Shown: piece after piece, positions 17,810 through 27,190 of the stretch
How positions within the stretch are numbered: position 1 is the first letter of the stretch
Layout of the letters: each line of letters starts with the position of its first letter
Assembly: GCF_019603315.1 (NCBI RefSeq)
Contig: NZ_CP080649.1
Coordinates: 3,172,176 to 3,236,175, forward strand
DNA from: Ruficoccus sp. ZRK36
GTDB taxonomy: Bacteria; Verrucomicrobiota; Verrucomicrobiia; Opitutales; Cerasicoccaceae
Direction of reading: 5' to 3'
Length of the DNA stretch: 64,000 nt
Program-made: the position numbers and the translations under genes
Notes under the pieces: model-generated
The model's database searches: none
Seen by the model: only the letters and a program-made list of their open reading frames with translations
What the model was told of the DNA's origin: nothing

Positions 17810-20800
17810 ATGCCCATTAGTAACACGCTCTCTCTCGTGGCAACTCTCGCCTGGCTTATCCCGGCAGTTGCGGTTTTCGCTCAAAAGGTTGACTGGAGCA
17901 ATGCTCCCGTGAACCCGATTCCGGTCAAATACAAGGCTGAGCACTTTAACCTGAAAGGACCGGTTTTCTCTGCGGACAAGAGGGTCTTCGATGAGGACGG
18001 CCTGCTCATCAAGGAAAGCAGCTACGTGTATTACGAGGACGGGCTCCCCACCGGCAAAGGCTCCGTTATCTGGGAGACGGATGTCGAGGGAAACGTGACC
18101 CGTGAGTCCTACTCTTCTGGCCTCGACACAGACTACACCTACAGCAATGGCCGACTCGTCAAAGAATCCACGAAATACAAAGAGAAAGAAAGTGAGAAGA
18201 CCTACGATTATGACAATGCCGGGCGCCTCTCTCGAGTGGACAGCCATGATGGTGATAAAACGGAAACCACCACCTATACCTACACCGTAGACGGTGACAG
18301 TGTCCATGTCACCGAGACCATCCAGCGAGGCACAGCTCCGGCCAAGCGCAATTTCCTGACCTACAAGGACGGCCACCTGACGGCTTCACGCACAGAGGGC
18401 GACGCCATCGAGCTGAAGATCGAGTACGAGTTCGATCAGTACGGAAATCCCGTCAAGTGGATCCATACGCAGAACAACGGCGTCCGTGACGAATTTTCCA
18501 CCTACTACCAGTACTACCCGGATCTGCAGCAGCGCAACCAGCTCAGCTACGGCGCGATCCGCAAGGACAGCGTTACCCCCGTCTCCGTATTCCGTAACGG
18601 CCAGATTGCCGAGGATGTCGTCTTTGGCGCTCGCTCGGATAAGAACGAGATTCTTGTCTACGATGATTTCGAGAAAAGCTACTACCTCGTACCGACTGGC
18701 TCTGACCTCAAGCCGGGCCAGAGACTCCCGGTAACGGAGCTGATCATGAAAGGCACCGACAGCATTGCCTTTTTAAACGGCTCAAACATCGAGCCTTATT
18801 ACGCAGGACGATCGGTCTTTAAAGGCTCAAAGAACAAAGCAGTCATGACCGCGAACGGCGGCATCCTCACCTACTCCGTGAACCAAACCTTCTTCAATAA
18901 GTACTCACTCTATTTTGACATGGAGCCGGGCCAGAAGGTACTGCCAGGGCGTTTACTCGAGACCTCGAGACAACTGCACGGCAGGCACCTGTTCTACGTC
19001 GTCGGAGACAAGGGCGAGCTGGAACTCTTTCGCTTCGGCGAGCGCATCGAGAACCCGATTGGTTTGAAAAAGGGCAAAGTAAACGACACCGACCTCCTCC
19101 TCTATAACAACAGCGGTGATCCTTATGCCTTTGACTATGTGCTCCCCAACGCGCTGTCCAAGCCAGCTCCCGGCATCTATCCTGCCCGCTATTTCAATAG
19201 TGAAAAGGAAAGCGTGGAGCCTCTGCCGGACGATTTTCAACTGGACCTCCAGCCACCTGCAGCCGCGAGCGTCGGCACCCGTGAGACTGTCCCCGGCTAT
19301 AGCGAGCAGGATGTGGCCGCGCTCTACTCGATCACGGCCGAGGAGAAGTCCTCCTATGTGCGCCCCTATGTCAACCTGACGGACGCGCCCGTCAATCCGC
19401 TTCCCTACGTCGGCAGTCTCTACGACCTCAACTGGGACGGCGACATCGCCTACCTCCACCACAACGATCAGAGTATGTACTTTGACGAGGACGGAACGCG
19501 CTATGATCCCACCCACAACTACTTCACCGACGAGGAAACAGCCCTCCGCGAAAAGGGCACCTACCGGCTTTTTGACAACGGCGGTAAACTCCTGCTGCAA
19601 AAGCCGAGCATCGGCACGGTGTGGGATGTAGATGTCATCTACAAATACAATTCCGACGGGACCGTACAGCGCTGGTACTACATCATGGACGGTCAGCTCA
19701 TCGAGGTATGTACGCTTGAGTACGATAACGACCGTCGCCTCGTCAAATCCCTGCGCCAGCGCGGCAAAAACAACATCACCACCAGCCACAGCTACGAGGA
19801 AGTTGACGGCCAACTCCACGTCTTGACAAAGGTGCAGGGGCTAGGCGACGAAATCACCCGCCGTAGCGTCTTCGGGAACGGTCGCCTGGTCAGCGAGATC
19901 GAGGATCTGGGCAGCTCGCACTCCGAAAAGACCTACCAGTACATTAATGACGATTACGGCAACCCGTACGTTAGCCTCGATCAGGATGGCAAGGAAATCG
20001 AGAAACGCCATTATTACCACAGCGACACGTGGCAAATGGATCGCTGGCACTGGCTCAACGAGAAAGACTACGACGCCTACAGGCCCTACGTATATGCCTA
20101 TGACCGGCGAGCGGGCCCGATCTACGGGAACTCCGGCGATGACTCCCCCTTCGCGCATGGCGTTTTTTATGAACCCGTGGGCCAAAACTACATGATCGCC
20201 GAAAACGCCCTCCTCCCGGAGACGATCAAAAACCCTGACGCCAGAGGAAAGATGCAGGTAAAGGTTTCCGGCCCGGCGATGCTCTACCTGACTAAGAGCG
20301 GCCATTTGCGCCTTTACGACTACGGGGAGATCCTGGGCGGCCTTAAGCAGTTCCGGGGCGGCAATACGCTTATTCTTTTCAACGGAAAAAACGGACATAC
20401 CTACCAGGTGCAGGGCTTCCAAACCGGGCAGGAAAAATTCTTCCGCGCTGAAGATTTGGGGCGAGATGTAGCCGTCTGGTATCAATCGCCGGACAAAAAG
20501 AAATTCAGCTTATTTTTCAATGGCGGTTCCCCTGACGGTAAACTGACGCCTGGAGGCGCATACCCCAACGGCGACGCTCTCGTCCTCAAGGACGGTCAGC
20601 CCTGGGGTATCCTGGAGGCGAACGACCTCAAGCGCCCCGGCAACATCCACCGCATGCTTCCCTACGATAACCGCGGTCGACCGGGCCAGGCCCCGCCCCC
20701 GCCGAAGAACCCTCAGGAAGTCATCCAGCAGTACGCCTACGGCGTCCCCATCACGCTCAAACGCGAGGCGGGGAAGTACCGCTTCTACCAGAAAGGTAAG

Positions 20801-21343
20801 CAAATCTTTGAGCCCAAGGCATTCGTGGTCGGAGACTCCGGTAACGCCTTCGCCTTTTACGGCTCCACCAGCTACCACCTCTTCAAGCAGGCCAAAGGTC
20901 TTCGCGATGGTGAGTCGTTACTGGAAGAGCAGATGGTCACCGATCCGATCCTGGTTGAGAATAACGGCTCAGAAACGCGTGTCTGGCTGAAAGGCGAGCC
21001 CGTACCGGAAGACGAATACAGCTTATTTTCCTGCGACAACGGCAACCGCTTCCTCTACGTGCAAAAGGGTGCGGAAGCTTGCGTACTCAAGCCTGAAGGC
21101 AGTTACCTGAACTACCAAGTCACGGGCAGAGTCGGTAACCCGGATGTGCTGATCAAGAACAAGGATGACTTTATCTATGTCGTGCGCGGTGTCGCCCAGC
21201 CGACTGAAGAAGTCACGCTGTACCCGCACAAGGGTGAGATCATCATCTACGTCGAGTCGGACCCCGCACACGTCATCAGCGACATTGGGTCGCTCGACGA
21301 GCTCACCCCCGGCATCTATTCGCTCCGCCACTTCACCTACTAG
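17810..21343 (+). CDS. Large secreted protein with YD-like repeats, two homologous halves
   Basis: 1177 residues from ATG 17810, where a signal peptide begins (MPISNTLSLV... VAVFAQ); an upstream TTG at 17765 would add 15 residues that do not look like a signal. The protein has two related halves. Each opens with a similar box (WSNAPVNPIP near residue 30 and LTDAPVNPLP near 540), followed by short strands such as EYEFDQYGNPVKW, YDYDNAGRLSRV and LEYDNDRRLVKS that resemble RHS/YD repeats. Later parts have repeated short beta units (GHLRLYDYGE, NGNRFLYVQKG). No membrane anchor or C-terminal toxin-like domain is seen. TTGACT at 17765 and TATAAA at 17791 are present but 20 bp apart, too far for a standard promoter. 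Function unknown; surface or periplasmic location inferred. Confidence 0.75.
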   Translation: MPISNTLSLVATLAWLIPAVAVFAQKVDWSNAPVNPIPVKYKAEHFNLKGPVFSADKRVFDEDGLLIKESSYVYYEDGLPTGKGSVIWETDVEGNVTRESYSSGLDTDYTYSNGRLVKESTKYKEKESEKTYDYDNAGRLSRVDSHDGDKTETTTYTYTVDGDSVHVTETIQRGTAPAKRNFLTYKDGHLTASRTEGDAIELKIEYEFDQYGNPVKWIHTQNNGVRDEFSTYYQYYPDLQQRNQLSYGAIRKDSVTPVSVFRNGQIAEDVVFGARSDKNEILVYDDFEKSYYLVPTGSDLKPGQRLPVTELIMKGTDSIAFLNGSNIEPYYAGRSVFKGSKNKAVMTANGGILTYSVNQTFFNKYSLYFDMEPGQKVLPGRLLETSRQLHGRHLFYVVGDKGELELFRFGERIENPIGLKKGKVNDTDLLLYNNSGDPYAFDYVLPNALSKPAPGIYPARYFNSEKESVEPLPDDFQLDLQPPAAASVGTRETVPGYSEQDVAALYSITAEEKSSYVRPYVNLTDAPVNPLPYVGSLYDLNWDGDIAYLHHNDQSMYFDEDGTRYDPTHNYFTDEETALREKGTYRLFDNGGKLLLQKPSIGTVWDVDVIYKYNSDGTVQRWYYIMDGQLIEVCTLEYDNDRRLVKSLRQRGKNNITTSHSYEEVDGQLHVLTKVQGLGDEITRRSVFGNGRLVSEIEDLGSSHSEKTYQYINDDYGNPYVSLDQDGKEIEKRHYYHSDTWQMDRWHWLNEKDYDAYRPYVYAYDRRAGPIYGNSGDDSPFAHGVFYEPVGQNYMIAENALLPETIKNPDARGKMQVKVSGPAMLYLTKSGHLRLYDYGEILGGLKQFRGGNTLILFNGKNGHTYQVQGFQTGQEKFFRAEDLGRDVAVWYQSPDKKKFSLFFNGGSPDGKLTPGGAYPNGDALVLKDGQPWGILEANDLKRPGNIHRMLPYDNRGRPGQAPPPPKNPQEVIQQYAYGVPITLKREAGKYRFYQKGKQIFEPKAFVVGDSGNAFAFYGSTSYHLFKQAKGLRDGESLLEEQMVTDPILVENNGSETRVWLKGEPVPEDEYSLFSCDNGNRFLYVQKGAEACVLKPEGSYLNYQVTGRVGNPDVLIKNKDDFIYVVRGVAQPTEEVTLYPHKGEIIIYVESDPAHVISDIGSLDELTPGIYSLRHFTY

Positions 21344-21374
21344 GCTAGTAACAGGCTCTTCAACTTATCTGCAC

Positions 21375-22820
21375 ATGAGTGTCCCCAGCAAGGCAGCTTC
21401 CGTATTCACCGCTCTCTTCCTCATCATCTTCGGCTGTGTGTTCACCGGGGTTGGCGTGATGATGTTCTTCATGTTTGAGGACACAGGCAGCGGTATAGCC
21501 GAAGCGATCCCGACATTTATCGCGACGGTGTTCACACTGGCCGGGCTCGGAATCATCGGGGGAGCGTTCTACTCGATCCCCCACGCAGCAGCCCTGCGTG
21601 AGCGCGCCGCCCGCTACCCAGACCAGCCATGGATGCTAAACAACGCCTGGGCCACCGGGCGTATCCGGGATGGTAATACCGTCACCCTGATCATCATGGC
21701 CATCATAACCGTGGTCTGGTGCGGCATCACCGCAAAGGTACTCATCTCCATGCTGATCGATGGCGACTTCGCGCAGGAAAAGTTTTCGCTGTTCGCACTT
21801 GTCCTACCCGCGATCGGCCTGGCGCTGATCGGCACCACCCTTTACCTCTTCCTGCGCTACCGTAAGTACGGAGTTTCGGTCTTCGAGATGGCCGACATGC
21901 CGGGTGTCCTGGGCGGCAGCCTCGGCGGCGTCATCCTCACGCGCACCCCTGTCCGCACCACTGATGGCTTTCGGCTGATGCTGCGCAACGTCCACCTCTG
22001 GAGCACCGGCACGGGCAAGAACCGTAAGACCCACCGCGAGACGCTCTGGGAGCGTGAACAGCGCCTGCCTAAAACACTCGACCAAACAGACGGGCAGCGG
22101 GCATTTCCGGTGCTTTTCACGATCCCCTACTCCTGCCACCCCACCCACAAGGTGAGCTACAACAAGGAGTATTACTGGGAGCTGGTACTCTCGGGGAAAG
22201 CGCCGGGCATCAACTACAAGGCCACCTTCCGCGTCCCTGTATTCAAAACTGAACACAGCTCACCGACTGTAACCGGCGAGCTGGAGAGCCTGCCCGAAGA
22301 TGAGCGGACCTCTCTGGGGACGGACATCCTCACCATCCCCGGCCTGAGCGTCCGCAAGTCTCTCTTCGGTGGTGAGGAGCTGAGTTTTTCCTCCACTGCG
22401 GGCCGTAAAGTCGGGGCGGTCTTCACGCTGCTGGCTTCGTTGGGGCTTCTGGGGGCGGCCTTCATCGTCGGGCTCGGCGGGCTCTCCGTCTTTATGGGAT
22501 TAGTGCTCGCAGCGATGGGGGTGTACGCAGGCTGGCGCGCACTCGGCTCGCTGTTTGGCTCGACGTTGATCGGCATTCATCCTGACAGGCTGGAGGTCAC
22601 CCGTAAGTTTATCGGACTGACCACCTCGAACCGGGTGGTCCTGGGTAAAGAACTTCAAAACATCCAGGTCATCTCCACCCGCGCCTCAAACGAAAGCAAC
22701 CACTACACCCTACGGCTCGACCTCGACGGTGACGAGCGCATCCGCCTGCCCCTGCGTATCAGCGGGCAGGTGAACGCCGAAGTGCTCGCAGCTCACATCC
22801 GGAAGCTTGCGGACATGTAG
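21375..22820 (+). CDS. DUF3592-like membrane protein
   Basis: 481 residues from ATG 21375, 31 bp after the preceding gene. The longer reading frame upstream is an artefact overlapping that gene. Two N-terminal helix pairs (about 8-60 and 100-165), a soluble strand-rich domain (about 175-340) with HLWSTGTGKNRKTHRETLW and PYSCHPTHKVSYNKEYYWEL, and a second pair of helices near 350-400. The layout is like DUF3592-type proteins. Likely co-transcribed with the large secreted protein, but no role is known. Confidence 0.65.
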   Translation: MSVPSKAASVFTALFLIIFGCVFTGVGVMMFFMFEDTGSGIAEAIPTFIATVFTLAGLGIIGGAFYSIPHAAALRERAARYPDQPWMLNNAWATGRIRDGNTVTLIIMAIITVVWCGITAKVLISMLIDGDFAQEKFSLFALVLPAIGLALIGTTLYLFLRYRKYGVSVFEMADMPGVLGGSLGGVILTRTPVRTTDGFRLMLRNVHLWSTGTGKNRKTHRETLWEREQRLPKTLDQTDGQRAFPVLFTIPYSCHPTHKVSYNKEYYWELVLSGKAPGINYKATFRVPVFKTEHSSPTVTGELESLPEDERTSLGTDILTIPGLSVRKSLFGGEELSFSSTAGRKVGAVFTLLASLGLLGAAFIVGLGGLSVFMGLVLAAMGVYAGWRALGSLFGSTLIGIHPDRLEVTRKFIGLTTSNRVVLGKELQNIQVISTRASNESNHYTLRLDLDGDERIRLPLRISGQVNAEVLAAHIRKLADM

Positions 22821-22868
22821 GTCCGTTCGACTTGATCACGAGCAGCCCTGGTATTGATGAGGCTCACA

Positions 22869-23411
22869 TCAATGCTGATGACCGGCAGGCATGCTCTTGT
22901 CGTTCGTGTCACCCGCAACTTGCTTTTGGATGCTGCCGCAATGCAACATCATCGCGCCAAAATACGGGTTGGTGATGGTTTTATCAGCCTGTAGCCAATC
23001 GCCACCCTTTCCGCCTAAAGCCATCGGGCAGTGAGCCAGATATAAATCGGTACCGGCAGGCACTCCAACATGTGCAATCAGCGATTCCATTTTCGTGGAG
23101 AGAGTCGCGAAGGCTTCGCGCGCTGTTGCGAGCGTCGTTGCCTGGGCAATGGACTTGGCCGGTGCGTACAGATCCTCGACCACTGAGTCTACGCGTTTAC
23201 TTCCCGAAGGGGCCTGCTCCATGGACTTGAGGAAGCTCTTAGCGCCGATCTGGGCGTCGGATAGGTCATCCGATGAGAGGGCTTTCTGCATGCTCAGGTA
23301 GGGGCTGACGAGGGTGTCCACAAAGCCCGGCTTAAAGGCGTCGTCATGCGCCTGTGCGATATTCGCCAGGAGAAGTGAGAGCCCTAGGATAATAGTACGT
23401 ATGCTTTTCAT
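22869..23411 (-). CDS. Periplasmic DUF3347-type metal-efflux accessory protein
   Basis: 180 residues with a signal peptide (MKSIRTIILGLSLLLANIAQAH). The body is helical with the DUF3347 signature near the end: HCPMALGGKGGDWLQ then NPYFGAMMLHCG, and a His-rich tail GHQH. These Cys/Met/His sites probably bind metal. The start overlaps the pump gene by 4 bp (ATGA), making it the last gene of the seven-gene metal operon. The same domain forms the C-terminus of the adaptor protein at 27180-28982, so this looks like a free-standing copy that may hand metal to the pump. Confidence 0.78.
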   Translation of the reverse strand: MKSIRTIILGLSLLLANIAQAHDDAFKPGFVDTLVSPYLSMQKALSSDDLSDAQIGAKSFLKSMEQAPSGSKRVDSVVEDLYAPAKSIAQATTLATAREAFATLSTKMESLIAHVGVPAGTDLYLAHCPMALGGKGGDWLQADKTITNPYFGAMMLHCGSIQKQVAGDTNDKSMPAGHQH

Positions 23412-26400
23412 GGTTTGGTTGATTTGAGTTTCAAGGTGTGAGTGATTTCGGCCAATCCGCAGTAAAGAACCGGCACAACAAAAATGGTCAGGATAGCCAG
23501 CAGCATACCGCCAAAGGACGGGATAGCCATCGGCACCATGATGTCCGAGCCACGGCCAACAGAGGTGAGGACCGGCAGGAGCGCGAGAATCGTCGTCGCG
23601 CTCGTCATCATGGCCGGGCGCACGCGGCGGGTGCCGGCCTCAACGGTGGCGGCCCTGATTTGCTCAAGAGTCGTTGGATTCTTTTCTCTGAAAATCTGCT
23701 GAAGATAGGTGCAGACGATGACGCCGTTGTCGGTAGCGATCCCAAAGAGAGCCAGGAACCCGACCCAGACGGCTACGCTGAGATTGACCGTGTCCACCTG
23801 AAACAGTGCCCTCAGGTCGTGCCCGAAGAAGCTGACATCGAGGAACCAGGGCTGGCCGTAGAGCCAGATCAGGATGAAACCACCCGACCAGGCGAAGACA
23901 ATGCCTGAGAAAACAAGCAAGGTCGTGGCAATCCGCTTGAATTGGAAGTAGAGGATCAGCCAGATCGCAAACAAAGCGATCGGCAGCACGATGCGAAGCT
24001 TTTTCTCGGCGCGCACCTGATTCTCGTAGCTTCCGGTGAACTTGTAGCTGACCCCGGCGGGGATGACGAGCTCACCGCTATTTATTTTATCCTGCAGGAG
24101 TTGCTGCGCCTGCTCGACAACCTCGACCTCTGCGTAGCCCTCGGCCTTGTCGAAAATCACGTAGCCGACCAGAAAGGTGTCTTCACTCTTGATGACCTGA
24201 GGCCCGCGCACGTAGTCGATACTCGCGAGCTCGCGCAGGGGGATTTGCGTACCGTCGGGTGCCGCGACAAGGATGTCCTCAATCGCCTCGATGGTATCCC
24301 GCAGCTCACGCATGTAGCGTACGCGCACCGGATAGCGCTCGCGCCCCTCAACGGTCTGCGTGATAGGCTTACCGCCGATGGCGACCTCGATCACATCCTG
24401 CACGGACTTGATTTTGATGCCGTAGCGCGCGATGGCGTCCCGGTCGATGTTGATTTCCAGATAGGGTTTGCCGACGATGCGGTCCGCGAGCACCGTCTCC
24501 GGGTTGATGGACGGCACCTGCTTAAGCGCACCCTCGATCTCCATGGCAACACCCTCCAGCGTCTCCAGGTCCGGCCCATACACCTTCAAGCCCATTGGTG
24601 CCCGCATGCCGCTCTGTAGCATGACAATGCGCGCCGCAATGGGCTGGAGCTTCGGGGCGGACGTCGTACCGGGGATCGTCGCGGCCTTCACGATCTCCTT
24701 CCAGATATCATCGGGACTCTTGATCGTGTCGCGCCACTGGCGGAAGGGGCGACCGTCTTTGTCGGGGATGAGCTCCCCGGCTTCGTCACGCTTGAAGTCC
24801 CCGGCAGACTTGTCGTAAGCAAAGGTGAGGATACGCCCGTTCTCGTCGGTGATGTACTCCGGCTTATAGGTGATGATGGTCTCGATCATCGAGATCGGCG
24901 CGGGGTCGAGCGGGCTGTCCACCCGGCCCAGTTTACCCACAGCGCGCTCCACCTCGGGAATGGCATTGATAGCCATGTCCTGCTTGCTGAGCACATCCCT
25001 GACCTCACCGATAGAGGCGTGTGGCATCGTCGTAGGCATGAGCAGGTAGGAGCCTTCGTCCAGCGCCGGCATAAACTCCTTACCAAGGCCTGGGATAGCA
25101 TGCGCCATCGTCACGTAGGGACGGGACTGGCGGATAGATTCCGGTAGCCAGCCGAAGACCTTCCCCCACCCCAGCCAGGCCGTAAAACCAAAAAGGATGA
25201 TAACGAAGCACGCCGCCAGGAACAGCAACTTCATGCGCAGCAGCGATGCCAGTATCCGGGAGTAAAACTTGATGAAGAGCAGGAAAAACCCCAGCAGTCC
25301 GCCCACCACGATCAGGACAAAGAAAATGTTGCTCAGGTGCTGCTCGGGGCCGAGGGGCTTCCAGTCCGCAGCCAGCCAGAGCGCCACGATCACGGCCACG
25401 ATGAAATTGAAAGCGAAGAAGACGCCCCGGCGCACCCAGTCCGGTATTCTGGAACTAGCCAAATGAAAGGCGGCTGCCACGATCATCAACAGGCCAAGCC
25501 ATCCGGGGAACCAGCTGATGAGCAGCCCCCCGATGAGACCGATCACGCCAACGCCGGACCACAACCCGGTCTTTGCCCAGGACGACTTGTAACGACCAGC
25601 AATAAACCAATGGGCAAGCGGCGGTATAATCGTCAGCGCGACCACGATCGAGCCGATCAGGGCAAAGGTCTTGGTATAGGCCAGCGGGCGGAAGAGCTTA
25701 CCCTCGGCGGCCTCCATGGTGAATACCGGCAAAAAGCTGATGACCGTCGTCAGCACGGCTGTCACCACTGCGCCGCCGACCTCGCTGCACGCACGATAGA
25801 CGACCTCTAGGCGATCCTCCCCCGGTGGGGCCTCGTCGAGGTGCTTCAGGATATTCTCAATCAGGACCACGCCCATGTCCACAATCGTCCCAATGGCGAT
25901 GGCTATACCGGAGAGCGCGACCACATTAGCGTCCACGCCAAAGAGCTTCATACCGATGAAGGCAAACAGGACCGCCAGTGGCAGAACACCTGAGATCAGC
26001 GCGGCACTGCGCAGGTGCAGCACCATGAGAACAACGACGATGATGGTGACGAGGATCTGTTGCCGGACCGCGTCCTCCAGCGTGCCCAGCGTCTCGTGGA
26101 TCAGACCGGTGCGGTCATAGAACGGAACAATCTCCACCTGGCTCACCGTGCCGTCCGCGAGGGTCTTTTTCGGCAGGCCGGGAGATATCTCTGCGATTTT
26201 CTCTTTGACCCGTTTGATCACCGCCAGTGGGTTTTCACCGTAGCGCGTCACGACTACACCGCCCACGGCCTCGGCTCCAGCCTTGTCGAGCGCACCGCGG
26301 CGCAGTGCCGGTCCGAACTCGATCTCGGCCACCTGCTCCAGGGTGATCGGCACGTTATCCCGCTGCGTGATGACGCTCTTGCGCAGGTCATCCAGATTCT

Positions 26401-27190
26401 TGATGAAGCCGAGCCCCCGGACCACGTATTCGGCGGCATTGATTTCAATCGTACGAGCGCCGACATCCAGATTACTGCCACGCACGGCCTCGAAAACCTC
26501 CTGCAGGGTAATGCCGTAGGTGCGTAAGGCGTCGGGATCAACATCCACCTGATACTCTTTCACATAGCCACCGATGGAGGCCACCTCGGCCACCCCGTCT
26601 ACGCCCTGGAGCGCATACCGGACGTACCAGTCCTGTACACTGCGCAGCTCCTCCGGGTCCCAGCCTCCGGCAGGCTTGCCGTCCGGGCCCATCCCCTCGA
26701 GCGTGTACCAGAAAACCTGCCCAAGCGCGGTAGCGTCCGGCCCGAGCTGGGGCGACACTCCCTGCGGCAAGGTCCCCGACGGCAGGCTGTTGAGCTTTTC
26801 CAGGATGCGGCTGCGCGTCCAGTAGAACCCGGCGTCCTCCTTGAAGATGATGTAGATCGAGGAGAACCCGAACATCGAGTAACTGCGGATCGTTTTAACC
26901 TCCGGAAGACCGAGCAAGGCCGTTGTCAAGGGGTACGTGATCTGATCTTCGATGTCCTGTGGCGAGCGCCCCATCCACTCCGTGAAAACAATCTGCTGGT
27001 TTTCTCCGATGTCCGGGATCGCATCCACGGGCACAGGGTCGCGCGGGAGGATATCCGACTCCCAGTCAAAAGGAGCAACGGACACGCCCCAGAGGATGAG
27101 CACCACCGCAAAGAGGATGACGACCAGCTTGTTTTCGAGACAAAAGCGAATCAGGCCGTTGATGGGATTAAACGAAGGTTTACTGCTCAT
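23408..27190 (-). CDS. cusA: Heavy-metal efflux RND pump (CusA/CzcA family)
   Basis: 1260 residues from ATG 27190, which overlaps the adaptor stop by 11 bp; the frame extends ten codons further upstream but that lies inside the adaptor gene. Twelve-helix HME-RND architecture with DPVPVDAIPDIGENQ at the N-terminus, porter loops, and the TM4 motif AIAIGTIVDMGVVLIEN, which resembles the Cu(I)/Ag(I) group (AIGxxVDxxxVMIEN) more than the Ni/Co/Zn groups (DFGxxxDGA). Met residues are kept in GKEFMPALDEG, LLMPTTMP and RIVMLQSGM, where CusA has its methionine relay. It is longer than E. coli CusA (about 1047): an extra block of about 150 residues around 555-700 adds several membrane segments. It pumps metal from periplasm or cytoplasm into the TolC-like channel; the exact metal is uncertain. 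Confidence 0.88.
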   Translation of the reverse strand: MSSKPSFNPINGLIRFCLENKLVVILFAVVLILWGVSVAPFDWESDILPRDPVPVDAIPDIGENQQIVFTEWMGRSPQDIEDQITYPLTTALLGLPEVKTIRSYSMFGFSSIYIIFKEDAGFYWTRSRILEKLNSLPSGTLPQGVSPQLGPDATALGQVFWYTLEGMGPDGKPAGGWDPEELRSVQDWYVRYALQGVDGVAEVASIGGYVKEYQVDVDPDALRTYGITLQEVFEAVRGSNLDVGARTIEINAAEYVVRGLGFIKNLDDLRKSVITQRDNVPITLEQVAEIEFGPALRRGALDKAGAEAVGGVVVTRYGENPLAVIKRVKEKIAEISPGLPKKTLADGTVSQVEIVPFYDRTGLIHETLGTLEDAVRQQILVTIIVVVLMVLHLRSAALISGVLPLAVLFAFIGMKLFGVDANVVALSGIAIAIGTIVDMGVVLIENILKHLDEAPPGEDRLEVVYRACSEVGGAVVTAVLTTVISFLPVFTMEAAEGKLFRPLAYTKTFALIGSIVVALTIIPPLAHWFIAGRYKSSWAKTGLWSGVGVIGLIGGLLISWFPGWLGLLMIVAAAFHLASSRIPDWVRRGVFFAFNFIVAVIVALWLAADWKPLGPEQHLSNIFFVLIVVGGLLGFFLLFIKFYSRILASLLRMKLLFLAACFVIILFGFTAWLGWGKVFGWLPESIRQSRPYVTMAHAIPGLGKEFMPALDEGSYLLMPTTMPHASIGEVRDVLSKQDMAINAIPEVERAVGKLGRVDSPLDPAPISMIETIITYKPEYITDENGRILTFAYDKSAGDFKRDEAGELIPDKDGRPFRQWRDTIKSPDDIWKEIVKAATIPGTTSAPKLQPIAARIVMLQSGMRAPMGLKVYGPDLETLEGVAMEIEGALKQVPSINPETVLADRIVGKPYLEINIDRDAIARYGIKIKSVQDVIEVAIGGKPITQTVEGRERYPVRVRYMRELRDTIEAIEDILVAAPDGTQIPLRELASIDYVRGPQVIKSEDTFLVGYVIFDKAEGYAEVEVVEQAQQLLQDKINSGELVIPAGVSYKFTGSYENQVRAEKKLRIVLPIALFAIWLILYFQFKRIATTLLVFSGIVFAWSGGFILIWLYGQPWFLDVSFFGHDLRALFQVDTVNLSVAVWVGFLALFGIATDNGVIVCTYLQQIFREKNPTTLEQIRAATVEAGTRRVRPAMMTSATTILALLPVLTSVGRGSDIMVPMAIPSFGGMLLAILTIFVVPVLYCGLAEITHTLKLKSTKP

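Noticed and set aside
21165-21374. N-terminal 70 residues extending the DUF3592-like gene upstream
   Set aside because: Low-complexity Ser/Thr/Arg sequence fully inside the previous gene; ATG 21375 begins the membrane segment.
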